64,000 bases of DNA. Source: Platanthera guangdongensis. Taxonomy: Eukaryota; Streptophyta; Magnoliopsida; Asparagales; Orchidaceae. The notes below the pieces were generated by a model. That model was not told where the DNA came from and searched no databases. It saw only the letters and a program-made list of their open reading frames with translations. Of this stretch, positions 34,380 through 45,595 are shown piece by piece; the stretch's first letter is position 1, and every line of letters starts with the position of its first letter. The position numbers and the translations under genes were made by a program. Where the stretch lies: NCBI GenBank assembly GCA_039583875.1, contig CM077151.1:26775940-26839939 (forward strand). The letters run 5' to 3'.

Positions 34380-34820
34380 AGCCGGCGGACTCCTCCCGGA
34401 ATCCGCCCAGGCCGCCCGCTAGGGGGCGACCCCGGCTTCTGTCGGACGGACCGCCCAGGCCGCCCGCTCGGGGGCGGCCCGGCCAGCCGGGCGGACTCCC
34501 CCCGGAGTACGCCCAGGCCGCCCGCTTGGGGGCGGCCCGGCCAGCCGGGCGGACTCCACGCGGAGTCCGCCCAGGCCGCCCGCTCGGGGGCGGCCCGGCC
34601 AGCCGGGCGGACTCCACCCGGAGTCCGCCCAGGCCGCCCGCTCGGGGGCGGCCGGCCTGCCGGGCGGACTCCAACCGGAGTTCGCCCAGGCCGCCCGCTC
34701 GGGGGCGGCCCGGCCTGCCGGGCGGACTCCACCCGGAGTCCGCCCAGGCCGCCCGCAAGGGGGCGACCCAGCCTGCCGGGCGGACTCCACCGGAGCCCGC
34801 CCAGGCCGCCCGCAAGGGGG
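34380..34820. repeat. 58-bp GC-rich palindromic tandem repeat in LTR
   Basis: About seven units, each with GGCGGACTCC...GGAGTCCGCC and GGCCGCCCG-CTCG-GGGGCGGCC inverted repeats. Homologous arrays are at 39840-40135 (fewer units) and 41560-41960. Unit number differs among the three LTR copies. Long ORFs here are compositional. Confidence 0.85.
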
Positions 34821-34909
34821 GCGGCCTCCGTTCTCAGCTACCTACAGCTCGCTTCGCCACCTGGCGGACTCCAATTTCCAGTCCGCGGAGTCCGCGCAGG
34901 TCGTCATGC

Positions 34910-34959
34910 TGACGTCACTGGGCCTCGCTCTTTGAAGATCATCCTCGGGCCTATAAATA
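34910..34959 (+). promoter_or_regulatory. LTR core promoter: TGACGTCA plus TATA box
   Basis: TGACGTCA (34910-34917), a palindromic bZIP/TGA-factor type site, lies about 35 bp upstream of TATAAATA (34952-34959). The pair is kept in the other LTR copies (40228/40270 and 42053/42095). A transcription start roughly 30 bp downstream, near 34985, is inferred. Confidence 0.65.
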
Positions 34960-35920
34960 GCCCCTGATTCCTCTCATTCGGGGGACGAGAGGTGGAGACA
35001 AGTCTTGACAGCAGACCCTGCGGACTCCGTTTTCCTGTCCGCGCAATCCTCCTCCAGCTTGCCAGCAGCCTCTGCGGACTCCGTTTTCCTGTTCGCGCAG
35101 TCCTCCATCAGCTTGCCAGCAGACTCTACGGACTCAGTTTTCCTATCCGCGCAGTCCTCCACAGCTCTCCTGCAGTTTGTCAGCAGACTCTGCAGACTCA
35201 GTTTTTCAGTCCTCCAGCAGCAAGCAGCCTCTTTTACTTAGTCTCTGGCAGTTTCTCTTCTCTGCTTTCTGGCAATTTCTTCTCCCTTAGCCGCCAGCTT
35301 CTATTTGTACCCCTTTAGTGCTTTGTTGTAAAGGAGTACTTGTAAGCTTGTAACCTCTCGCTATTAATCTAAGGAAAGCTCGTCGCAAGAGTGGCATTTA
35401 GGCCGCGGCGGGCGAAGTGTGTTGTTGCCGCTGCTAGCGGCCCCCTCTTCTCCTCCTCTGCTCAGCAAGCCTTGCTTCTCTACTCAGCAAGTCTTGCTCC
35501 TCTGCTCATCAAGCCTTGCCCTCAGCTCAGCTCAGCTCTTCTCGGCAACCAACCTGCAAGCGCAACCGTCCCAGTAACTGTCTGCACGACAGCTCCTGGT
35601 CAACCTCCTCTTCCTCCCTTGATCAACCCTCTCTGTTGATCAAGGCTCTTCTCAGCTCTCAGCAGCCTCTCCTCTACCCCCGCAGCCCTCCTTGGACAAG
35701 CTATTTGCTCACCTCTCGAACACTCAGAAGCTTCCTTCTCCTCTACCCCCGCAACCTTCTCCTTCCTCCTCACCTAGCCTGTGAGACCAAACACCCCCTC
35801 CGTGTTAGCTGTGCCCCCGGTGCCGTTTTCGCGCACCAACAGTTTTGGTGCGGTGAGCGTGGAAATCAGCTCACGCGCGATCCTTCAGATCCAAACAGGC
35901 AGTGAAAGCGACAGTTAACC

Positions 35921-37623
35921 ATGTCAGACCATCAATCAGCCGAGAACCTTGCTCCAAGTCCCACTGAAGATCCTCTATGGGAAGCCCTTGAGCAGACGCG
36001 CCGTGAGAATGCTCAACAGTTCCAGGCGATCAACAAAGTTCTTGCTGCAATCACGCAGCGATTGGACGCTCATCCAGCAACAGCTCCAGCTGCTCCAGCT
36101 GCTCCAATCAACCCAACACCAACATCAGAGCATCAGCAAGCTTACTCTCAAGCTTGCCCGCCGTTCTATCCTCCTTACACCCCAACCTTTCCGCAAGGTC
36201 CTGCAGCTCCTTTGCGAACTCAAGATGAAGATTTCTGCTCGTCATAACTTCTTCCGGGAAGCAGCCCGGGAAAGTCCTGCTAGAGTTCTCAATTTTCAGG
36301 GAAGTCATCCCTACCCTTCAGCTCCTGCCTCTGCTCCTCCTGCAGCAACTTTTCCTTTTTTATCCCCATGCTCCTTTTGCAGCTGCAGCTCCTTTTGCTG
36401 CATATGCTCCTTTTTATCCCTATGTTGTAGGAGAGCAAGAAGAATCTTCACCATTCGCGGAGAATGTTCGCCATGAACCAACTCCAGCAAACTTCAGAGA
36501 GCCTCAACTGTCAATCTACACTGGAGAGACAGATCCAGTAAAGCACCTCCAAGCTTTTGAGTCAGTCGTTGCTCTCAAAACCCTTTCAGATGCAACCAAG
36601 TGCAAGCTCCTTGTCACCTCCTTTGATGGGCAAGTGAGGGACTGGTTTTATGGCCTCCGTCCTCACTCCATCACTTCCTTCCTTGATCTTCAAAGGGAGT
36701 TTCTTCTCAGATTCTCTACATCAACCAAGAGAAAGGGCGGTCCTGAAGCCCTCTTTGAGATCAAGCAGCGCGGGAATGAGACTTGGTCTCAGTTTGTCGA
36801 TCGATTCCAAAGAGAGATTTTGGACATCGAAGTTACTGATCAAGAAATGTACAGAGTGGCTCTTATCTACGGTCTTCGTGAAGGGTCTCTCAAATTTGAA
36901 GCCAATGTCCGTGCTCCAAGGACATATCAAGAGTTGATTGCTCTAGCCAACTCATATATCCGAGGCGAAAAGAGCAACCCGGGCTTCGTCTCCAAGCTTT
37001 TATCCAAGGATGATCTCTCTCGCAAGCATCCTCCAAGGTCTCCTCACAATCACTTCCCAACTCACTCAAAGAAGGAGAGAAGGATTCATCGCCATCGATA
37101 CTCCTTCCCGAGCCGTGATCGTGTTCAAGACCCATTGTTGCCGCTAGCTCCGTCTTTGCAAACAGCAGCAGTTCAACAGCAGCAGGACAACGACTTGCAT
37201 GAGTCTGATCTCGACGAGGTCATTCAAGAAGTAATCCAGATCATGAAAGACAGGGCAAACTTCAAGAAGGCCTATCGACCATCAGATCAAAGATCTAGGG
37301 GTTCAGAACCTTACTGCGAATTTCACAAAGAACCAGGTCACCTAACAGAGGACTGTCGAGCATTCCGGCAGCTTGTGCAAAGGATGCTCCGGCAGGGAAA
37401 GATGCATGACCTGCTTCCTAAAGAAGAACGCCCTGATCCAGCAACTTCAAAGGGCAAAGAAGTTGCAGGCATTCCTTGCTCCTCAAGGGGAGTAAGTCAA
37501 GTCGAAGAGCCTCCTCTCCTCGTTGTTAACCCAGTCGTTGAATGCTTTGATGCAATGACGAGGGTGTGCTTGGAAGGCTATTCTGAGCAAGCGATGGACT
37601 TCACAGTCCTCCAAGGCTCCTAG
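35921..37623 (+). pseudogene. gag gene of the TR-GAG element, frameshifted
   Basis: Translation likely starts at ATG 35921 (MSDHQSAENLAPS), with a short N-terminal helix and a Pro/Ala-rich linker. The frame stops at 36247. From about 36350 another frame resumes with YPHAPFAAAAPF and runs unbroken to 37623. It includes the gag core (PQLSIYTGETDPVKHLQAFE, WFYGLRPHSITSFLDLQ, GNETWSQFVDRFQREIL) and a CCHC-like knuckle CEFHKEPGHLTEDC near 37318-37360. So one or two frameshifts lie between 36200 and 36350. The protein would form virus-like particles that package the element RNA. No pol follows within the element. Confidence 0.8.
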
Positions 37624-37629
37624 CAAGCT

Positions 37630-38689
37630 TCATGGGTTATCTCAACCCTTGCTCTCTCTCTCTTCAACATTTTCATTTCACCAAACACTTCTCAGTGTTC
37701 ATTTCTTGTTTTTCTACAAAGCTTTTTATCAGGGATCTTATACTGACACAGTTCCCTTATTGTGTTGCTCCTTCCTCTTCTTCTCTCTCTCTGAAGGATC
37801 AGTACGCCAATGAGATATCACCGAGTCTGAAACGTTCCCTTCGTAGTTTGTTCTCGCACCACCGCTACGACCACATATGGCGGGAGTATACCCATGTGTG
37901 TAGTGGGAGCAGTTCAATCGCGGGAATGGGCTTCAGATTTCGGATCCTGGCCGGCATCTGACACAGAGTGTGTGCTAGGGGAGCCCCATGTGTTAGCTCT
38001 GCGGTGCTTTGCTTAGGATACATTACAGTCATGATGATCTTTGCTTGACAAGCAATGACGACCAAGTGTAGCCTTGTCTCTTCGATCATCACCTAACTGT
38101 GATTGTTGAACACTCCGATATCCTCGATCCGTGCCTTCTCGGGTTCTCACAACTCCACTGATCAATCCACAGACAAGCTAGGCCTCTTGGCGCAACCAGT
38201 CTCATTGATCAGTGATGCTTGTGCCCAAGGCAAGAGAGCGTTCCTTCTAGCGATCCTTCTCAGGATCTTTCCCTTGCTTTTCTCTTTTGTGCCCTCCTTG
38301 AGGATGCGCGGCCAGCCCGCTTTGAGTAGGACTATACTCGGGATGATTTTTCGGGCAAGTGATGCATAAGGCCCACGGGGAACACCTGTGGCAGCATTCA
38401 ACCTTCTTTAATCATTCCGAGTATAGACCTCCTTTTCTCTCTTCCCTCCTTTCACAGGTGAACAGGTTAATCCAACCTACCAAAAAGATTCCGGCATTCA
38501 TTTTGATCATGTCCATCCAGCCATATCGACAGCTAACGCTCGATTCATTAATCTGGGCTTCATGATAGTGTTCATCAGGCATTTTTCTTGCTACTTGGTC
38601 ATATCAACCCTATCTCATCAACCTTCATGGGTTATCTCAACAATTTTGGTGTGGTTATCTTCATGTCTTATTTGCTTTTAATTCCTCTC
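37630..38689. other. Non-coding internal region of the TR-GAG element
   Basis: About 1 kb with no pol-like reading frame and no recognisable domain, between gag and the splice-like repeat array. Confidence 0.6.
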
Positions 38690-39330
38690 CTCGCAGAGGT
38701 TAGCAAACCCTTGCAAGCCTTCTCCACAGGTACTTGCGAGCTCATTTCATATGCATATTGTCTGCTTCTAACTTTTCTCATTGTAGAGAACAACAGACAC
38801 CTGCAAACCTCATCCAGGTACTTGCAGTTTAAATTATTATTTTATATCTGCTGCTCACTCTTCACTTTGCAGTGGTTAGCAGACGTCTGCAAGTCATATT
38901 CAGGTACTTGCAGCTTATCTTTTTATACAATACCTGCCTATAACTCTCTTCTTGCAGAGATCACCGACACTTGCAAGCTCCATTCAGGTACTTGCGAGTT
39001 ACTTTCATGCACTGTGCGTACTTTTAACTCTTCTTTTGCAGAAACCACCAAATATTTGCAAGTTCCTTTAAGGTACTTGCAACTCATTTTTTCTTTCTTC
39101 CTTGTATACTCTTCCTCTTTCCCTTTTTGCAGAGGATAATAGGTACTTGCAAGCCTCTATCAGGTACTTGCAAGTTATTATGTATTTCTGTTTTCCTCAC
39201 TTTTGTTTTGCAGAACTTAACGGAAGACACCTTCGTTTTGCAAAAGCAAACTCAGCTACACACTCGATGTACCACCCATACATGCTTATCCTAACTTTCC
39301 TCTTGCAGGAAAATAGACAGGAAGCACCAA
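38690..39330 (+). repeat. ~86-bp tandem repeat; each unit frames a ~31-nt segment with splice-like signals
   Basis: Six regular units plus two looser ones. In each, a T/C-rich tract ending TTGCAG or TTGTAG precedes a 30-33 nt segment, then CAG/GTACTTGC. The segments are 38697-38729, 38787-38817, 38873-38903, 38958-38987, 39042-39072 and 39133-39163, with starts 84-91 bp apart. Two more acceptor-like TTTTGCAG / CTTGCAG sites follow at 39206-39213 and 39302-39308. Part of the array (last copies) is duplicated at 40739-41040. Confidence 0.75.
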
Positions 39331-39445
39331 GCTTGTAAGGAGAGTCTTCAGGTTCTATCTCTCCTTGCCCCCCTTCTCTTTCCTTTGGGGAGGATCACGA
39401 TTTTCGTGGGTCTCCAACTTTTTCGAAGTTCCCTTCGGAACTTAA

Positions 39446-39461
39446 AAAAGTGAGGGGATTA
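39446..39461 (+). other. Polypurine tract of the TR-GAG element
   Basis: AAAAAAGTGAGGGGATTA immediately precedes the LTR start at 39462. The same tract precedes the full 3' LTR at 41170. It would prime plus-strand DNA synthesis. Confidence 0.65.
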
Positions 39462-40738
39462 TGTTAACTCAGAAATCGGCGATCCTTCCCAAGGTAGCCA
39501 GCTGGCTAGTCGCGCCCCTTAGATTCTCCATTTTGATCGCGACAAGCCCCCAGCATAGGAGGACAGTTTTCCCTGCCCGTCTAGGTCCCCTTGCAACCGC
39601 GTGCCCTGCGGGACGGCGGGCTATTCACATAGCACACCCTCGCAGGCCATGCGGTTAGGCCTGCTAACCGTGCAATGCTTTTCCTTGCAGGAGTCCTCCA
39701 ACAGCAAGACAAGGGGGCGGCTTCCCAGTCCGCCCAATAGGCTCTGGCCTCCCTGCTGCCCGAGGGACGGCGGCCTCCTGCCGCCGTCCGCCGAGGCGGC
39801 CCACCAGGGGCGGCCTCCGCCTGCCAGGCCGCCCACCCGGGGCGGCCTCTGCCCTCCAGCCGGGCGGACTCCTCCCGGAGTCCTCCCAGGCCGCCCGCTA
39901 GGGGGCGGCCCCGGCTTCTGCCGGGCGGACTCCGCCCGGAGTCCGCCCAGGCCGCCCGCTCGGGGGCGGCCCGGCCAGCCAGGCGGACTCCCCCCGGAGT
40001 CCGCCCAGGCCGCCCGCTCGGGGGCGGCCCGGCCAGCCGGGCGGACTCCACCCGGAGTCCGTCCAGGACGCCCGCTCGGGGCGGCCCGGCCTGCCGGGCG
40101 GACTCCACCCAGAGTCCGCCCAGGTCGCCCGCAAGGGGGCGGCCTCCGTTCTCAGCTACCTACAGCTCGCTTCGCCACCTGGCGGACTCCAATTTCCAGT
40201 CCGCGGAGTCCGCGCAGGTCGTCATGCTGACGTCACTGGGCCCCGCTCTTTGAAGATCATCCTCGGGCCTATAAATAGCCCCTGATTTCTCTCATTCGGG
40301 GGGACGAGAGGTGGAGACAAGTCTTGACAGCAGACCCTGCGGACTCCGTTTTCCTGTCCACGCAGTCCTCCACCAGCTTGCCAGCAGCCTCTGCGGACTC
40401 CGTTTTCCTGTCCGCGCAGTCCTCCATCAGCTTGCCAGCAGACTCTGCGGACTCAGTTTTCTTGTCCGCGCAGTCCTCCATAGCTCTCCTGCAGCTTGTC
40501 AGCAGACTCTGCAGACTCAGTTTTTCAGTCCTCCAGCAGCAAGCAGTCTCTTTTACTTAGTCTCTGGCAGCTTCTCTTCTCTACTTTCTGGCAATTTCTT
40601 CTCTCTTAGCCGCCAGCTTCTCTTTGTACTCATTTAGTGCTTTGTTTTAAAGGAGTACTTGTAAGCTTGTAACCTCTCGCTATTAATCAAAGGAAAGCCC
40701 GTCGCAAGAGTGGCATTTAGGCCGCGGCGGGCGAAGTT
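39462..40738 (+). repeat. Truncated extra LTR copy
   Basis: It matches the 5' LTR from its first base to GGCCGCGGCGGGCGAAG, then switches to TTTTCTTTTGCAGAAACC, a sequence from the internal repeat array (compare 39030). It is the upstream half of a 1708-bp tandem duplication. Confidence 0.85.
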
Positions 40739-41169
40739 TTCTTTTGCAGAAACCACCAAATATTTGCAAGTTCCTTTCAGGTACTTGCAACTCATTTTTT
40801 CTTTCTTCCTTGTATACTATTCTTCTTTCCCTTTTTGCAGAGGATAATAGGTACTTGCAAGCCTCTATCAGGTACTTGCAAGTTATTATGTCTTTCTGTT
40901 TTCCTCACTTTTGTTTTGCAGAACTTAACGGAAGACACCTTCGTTTTGCAAAAGCAAACTCAGCTACACACTCGATGTACCACTCATACATGCTTATCCT
41001 AACTTTCCTCTTGCAGGAAAATAGACAGGAAGCACCAAGCTTGTAAGGAGAGTCTGCAGGTTCTATCTCTCCTTACCCCCCTTCTCTTTCCTTTGGGGAG
41101 GATCACGATTTTCGTGGGTCTCCAACTTTTTCGAAGTTCCCTTCGGAACTTAAAAAAGTGCGGGGATTA

Positions 41170-42958
41170 TGTTAACTCAGAAATCGGCGATCCTTCCCAA
41201 GGTAGCCAGCTGGCTAGTCGCGCCCCTTAGATTCTCCATTTTGATCGCGACAAGCCCCCAGCATAGGAGGACAGTTTTCCCTGCCCGTCTAGGTCCCCTT
41301 GCAACCGCGTGCCCTGCGGGACGGCGGGCTATTCTCATAGCACACCCTCGCAGGCCATGCGGTTAGGCCTGCTAACCGTGCAATGCTTTTCCTTGCAGGA
41401 GTCCTCCAACAGCAAGACAAGGGGGCGGCTTCCCAGTCCGCCCAAGGGGCTCCGGCCTCCCTGCTGCCCGAGGGACGGCGGCCTCCTGCCGCCGTCCGCC
41501 GAGGCCGCCCAACAGGGGCGGCCTCCGCCTGCTAGGCCGCCCACCCGGGGCGGCCTCTGCCCGCCAGCCGGGCGGACTCCTCCCGGAGTCCGCCCAGGCC
41601 GCCCGCTAGGGGGCGGCCCCGGCTTCTGCCGGGCGGACTCCGCCCGGAGTCCGACCAGGCCGCCCGCTCGGGGGCGGCCCGGCCAGCCGGGCGGACTCCC
41701 CCTGGAGTCCGCCCAGGCCGCCCGCTCGGGGGCGGCCCGGCCAGCCGGGCGGACTCCACTCGGAGTCCGCCCAGGCCGCCCGCTCGGGGGCGGCCCGGCC
41801 AGCCGGGCGGACTCCACCCGGAGTCCGCCCAGGCCGCCCGCTCGGGGGCGGCCCGGCCTGCCGAGCGGACTCCACCCGGAGTCCGCCCAGGCCGCCCGCT
41901 CGGGGGCGGTCCGGCCTGCCGGGCGGACTCCACCCGGAGTCCGCCCAGGCCGCCCGCAAGGGGGCGGCCTCCGTTCTCAGCTACCTACAGCTCGCTTCGC
42001 CACCTGGCGGACTCCAATTTCCAGTCCGCGGAGTCCGCTCAGGTCGTCGTGCTGACGTCACTGGGCCCCGCTCTTTGAAGATCATCCTCGGGCCTATAAA
42101 TAGCCCATGATTCCTCTCATTCGGGGGGACGAGAGGTGGAGACAAGTCTTGACAGCAGACCCTGCGGACTCCGTTTTCCTGTCCACGCAGTCCTCCACCA
42201 GCTTGCCAGCAGCCTCTGCGGACTCCGTTTTCCTGTCCGCGCAGTCCTCCATCAGCTTGCCAGCAGACTCTGCGGACTCAGTTTTCCTGTCCGCGCAGTC
42301 CTCCACAGCTCTCCTGCAGCTTGTCAGCAGACTCTGCAGACTCATTTTTTCAGTCCTCCAGCAGCAAGCAGCCTCTTTTACTTAGTCTCTGGCAGCTTCT
42401 CTTCTCTACTTTCTGGCAATTTCTTCTCCCTTAGCCGTCAGCTTCTCTTTGTACCCATTTAGTGCTTTGTTGTAAAGAAGTACTTGTAAGCTTGTAACCT
42501 CTCGCTATTAATCAAAGGAAAGTCCGTCGCAAGAGTGGCATTTAGGCCGCGGCGGGCGAAGTGTGTTGTTGCCGCTGCTAGCGACCCCCTCTTCTCCTCA
42601 TCTGCTCAGCAATCATTGCTCCTCTGCTCAGCAAGCCTTGCCCTCAGCTCAGCTCTTCTCGGCAACCAACCTGCAAGCGCAACCGTCGCAGTAACTGTCT
42701 GCACGACAGCTCCTGGTCAACCTCTTCTTCCTCCCTTGATCAACCCTCTCTGTTGATCAAGGCTCTTCTCAGCTCTCAGCAGCCTCTCCTCTACCCCCGC
42801 AGCCCTCCTTGGACAAGTTGTTCGCTCACCTCTCGAGCACTCAGAAGTTTCCTTCTCCTCTACCCCCGCAACCTTCTCCTTCCTCCTCACCTAGCCTGTG
42901 AGACCAAACACCCCCTCCGTGTTAGTTGTGCCCCCGGTGCCATTTTCGCGCATCAACA
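41170..42958 (+). repeat. 3' LTR of the TR-GAG element
   Basis: 1789 bp, full length from TGTTAACTCAG to CATCAACA. It is shorter than the 5' LTR, partly because of a deletion in U5 near 42630-42650. TATAAATA is at 42095-42102. Confidence 0.85.
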
Positions 42959-42963
42959 ATCCG

Positions 42964-43240
42964 TATTTGGAGCAACTCTATTTGTCCCTCCATCAAGTCA
43001 TTCTCGACTATAATACTTACAAAAAAAATCAAATAGTAAATAAATATGTCATAATAAATGTTAAATATTAAATAAGCAAAAAAAAAATATCTTGGATTAA
43101 GAGAATGAACCATACAATGTAGTGATGTGCAACTCTTGGTCCATCGATCAACGAAGACATCATAAATTGTCTCATAAAGAGGGCAATGAGTTTTTAAGTT
43201 CGTTAACTTTTTGTATATATATTTCAATCTTCACATTTTC
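42964..43240 (-). pseudogene. hAT transposase, upstream part of the split gene
   Basis: The minus-strand frame encodes PLYETIYDVFVDRWTKSC and HCMVHSLNPRYFF, the region of plant hAT transposases just before the C-terminal part, where relatives read IWDIIDKRWD...HPLHAAGYFLNP. An AT-rich interruption, probably an intron or decay, follows. Next to the insertion point the reading frame that ends RVAPNT continues in frame into DEKISLERI across the element once one target duplication is discounted. No N-terminal BED finger or catalytic core is visible further right. Confidence 0.7.
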
Positions 43241-45130
43241 CATCATTGAACTTACAACAGAAGGGTTGTGCGAACAAAACAGGAGCGGATGTCAGGAGGT
43301 GAAATTTGAATGTGAAACAATAATGGATGAAGAAATTGAAATCAATAACTCCTGCAATTGAAGAAATTGAAGAAGGAGAAGAAGCCTTACGAGAACCAGG
43401 CGGACAAGAAGAACCAACCCGACGAACAAGGCGGAGACGAAGAAGACGAACTAGGCGAAGAAGAAGAGGTCTTGCGACAGGAGAGGTCGCGGGAAAGGAG
43501 CGGAAACAAGCCGCGAGGGACGAGAGCGGTAGCGGGACGGGAGTGGTAGCGGAACGGGAGCGGACTAAACCTAAAACAACGATAATCACGCGTATTTGAG
43601 TGTATGGTATGCTCACCCATACCGGAAGCGTACCCAGTACGGGTACGGACCTATTTTAAATGTATTCGTGCTTCGTAGACCAGAACATTTAACCACCACC
43701 CAAGCAACATCAGCCACACCCTCCTCCCCTTCAGCCCACCACAAAGTCGTCAGCCAACCCATCTCCCACCTCATAATAGACGGCCTACCTTTCTTACACC
43801 CCTCCTCACAAACAACCACCTCCTTCCCGTGTTTTCCCCTACAAAAATCCTAAACCGCCACCTTCCCAAGCCCACCTCTATCACTGTTCCCCTCCAGAAT
43901 TGTTGTCAGCACCCCAAACAGCCGGCCAAAGGAGTTTTGCTCCTCCAGGCCAAGTGGTCGGCCACCCCTCCCTCCCCTTGCCGTGGAGCCACCACGACCC
44001 ACATTCCTCCACAGAAAAACAGCCCTATTTTCCATCATTTCCACCTCCGATGATTGTCGGAAAACATTTTTGGTCACCTCCGGTGAACCCTCACCACTTC
44101 CCTGTCATTTTTACATCATTTTAGTTTTTTCGGTGACCACTGCCACCACCGGCAGCCAATTTTGCCTACCTCCAGCCACCAATCACCTCCACTACCACTC
44201 ATAATCACCAAATCTACCTCCTACCTACACACTATCCCCTCCAACCCCACCCTCCTAAATTTTAGAAGTCAATTCCTAAAATTAAGCTATTAATCTCCCC
44301 ATTCCTCATTCACGTGGAGGCCCCAAAAATCCATCCTAAACATCAGCCCACTCACACCACTTCTTCTACCCCCACTTTCATCCCTTCTATCTTAAGCCTC
44401 GCGTGGAGCCAACCTCACCTCCTTCTCCCAAACCAAAATTCTTCACTCCATTGCTCCAAATCAAGTCAGTTACTCTAGCTGACAACCCACGGCCAAGCCC
44501 AACCCCCCCCCCCCCCCCCCTCTCTTCCTCCAAGCTGCCTTCCCCATGTGGAGCCATCATTTAGCCAGCCAGTTTACTGAAAACAATTCCTGACAGCCAT
44601 TTCTTCCCCTAAACAGACCAGAATCCCCATTTCTCCCTTCTACCAGCCTCCTATTGTTGTTGGAACTTCCAGGAAGCAAAACCCCACATTCCAGCCCCTA
44701 TAAAGCCACTGTCCAGGCCCCTTTCAGCCACCATACAACCCCGGCAGGCCTCAAAGCGCACACCCAGCCCTTCCCTCTACATTGTTTGCACAGTTCGAGA
44801 TTTTTTTTTCATTTCTTTAAGCATTGGATCCCGTATTTGTTCTTTATTTGTAGAGAAAGTGGTTTGTAAGTCATATTGTTATTATTCTGGTCTTTGTAAT
44901 TTCTTATTTAAATTGTATTTATTTTCACGCACTTCCGCGCACATACGCTTCTCTTTGTTACCTTGGCTTTAAATTGTTTTAATTCAAGTGTGAAAAAAAT
45001 CTACTTATATGATTTATAAATATTATTTTGCAAATTAATTTTGCCGGTCATTGCATCTACCCCTAGGTTTCATTGGAGCCTTACCCTATGTCATGCGTGT
45101 AAGTTCATTATTTTTGGTTTAAATGTATAA
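43241..45130. other. Region without a recognisable gene, pyrimidine-rich (43680-44800)
   Basis: The plus strand is strongly C/T-rich with CCACC and CCTCC words and an 18-base C run (44503-44520). It resembles LTR or leader sequence of a retrotransposon, but I found no ends, TATA box or coding domain. The short Glu/Arg-rich ORF at 43327-43599 is compositional. Confidence 0.4.
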
Positions 45131-45179
45131 ATACCATGGGGAAAAAGGTAACTATCGTCATTCTCAAATGCCAACGCAA

Positions 45180-45242
45180 ATTTGAAGGTTGGGGTGTAGA
45201 TTTTGTTGCCAAAGTTGAAGGTTGGGGTGTAGATTTTATGAT
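45180..45242. repeat. Tandem duplication of ~31 bp
   Basis: GAAGGTTGGGGTGTAGATTT appears twice, at about 45184 and 45218, separated by TGTTGCCAAAGTT. Confidence 0.8.
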
Positions 45243-45416
45243 TCATAGGACCATAATAATGATAGACATTTTACTATGGCCCAAGGACTCTTGTCTAGGT
45301 GACATCTGCAGCATTAGCAAAAGTTGCTATCCAGCCATGATGTGGTGATAGTTGTGATACAAGTAAAGCTGAGCTGAGAACTTGGCTCTAATATTGAAAA
45401 TGGCTTGAAGTTTGAA

Positions 45417-45586
45417 AAAAAAGCAGCTCGGTGCACAAAGCATCTCTTCACAGCAAGGGTCCTATCACAAGGGTAAAATGTAGGCAAACCTTACACTGCA
45501 TTTTTGCAAGAGCCTGCACACTCAAACTCGTGACCTCAAGGTCACACGACAACAACATAACCGGAGCGCCAAGGCTACCCTTCCAT
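45417..45586 (-). mobile_element. Au-like SINE with 9-bp target duplication
   Basis: On the minus strand: a tRNA-like 5' region (AGCCTTGGCGCTCCGGTTA, then a B-box-like GTCACGAGTTTGAG), TTGCAAAAATGC, GCCTACATTTTACCC, GATGCTTTGTGCACCGAGC and a T-run. The flanking direct repeat AAGTTTGAA is perfect (45408-45416 and 45587-45595). It is better preserved than the copy at 4151-4324. SINEs of this type are transcribed by RNA polymerase III and use LINE enzymes. Confidence 0.8.
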
Positions 45587-45595
45587 AAGTTTGAA

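Larger units (their letters stand above)
33986..35841 (+). repeat. 5' LTR of the TR-GAG element
   Basis: 1856 bp. It contains a GC-rich ~58-bp tandem repeat (34380-34820), TGACGTCA (34910-34917), TATAAATA (34952-34959), a ~60-bp leader repeat in three copies (35008-35165) and a pyrimidine-rich U5. Confidence 0.85.
33986..42958 (+). mobile_element. Gag-only LTR retrotransposon (TR-GAG type), 8.97 kb, with 3' tandem duplication
   Basis: The element starts TGTTAACCCAGAAATCGG and ends GCGCATCAACA. Flanking 5-mers are ATTCG (33981-33985) and ATCCG (42959-42963), a target duplication with one mismatch. Order: 5' LTR (33986-35841), primer-binding-site-like TTTGGTGCGGTGAGCG, gag (35921-37623), about 1 kb non-coding, splice-like repeat array (38690-39330), polypurine tract, partial LTR (39462-40738), repeated 3' internal end (40739-41169), full 3' LTR (41170-42958). 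No protease, RT, RNase H or integrase is present, so movement would need enzymes from another Gypsy element. It interrupts a hAT transposase gene. Confidence 0.85.

Noticed and set aside
34124..34912. ORFs of 180-260 codons in the LTRs (also at 39601-40230 and 41309-42055)
   Set aside because: They arise from the GC-rich 58-bp LTR repeats, are open in several frames and strands, and lie upstream of the LTR TATA box.
38690..39330. CRISPR-like array of regularly spaced repeats
   Set aside because: Units are diverged, the spaced segments are similar to one another, and it lies within a plant retrotransposon. CRISPR arrays are prokaryotic with identical repeats and unique spacers.
43327..43599. 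Glu/Arg-rich ORF near the hAT remnant
   Set aside because: Its composition follows a GAA/AGA/CGG-rich DNA stretch and the complementary strand is equally open, so it is probably not a protein.
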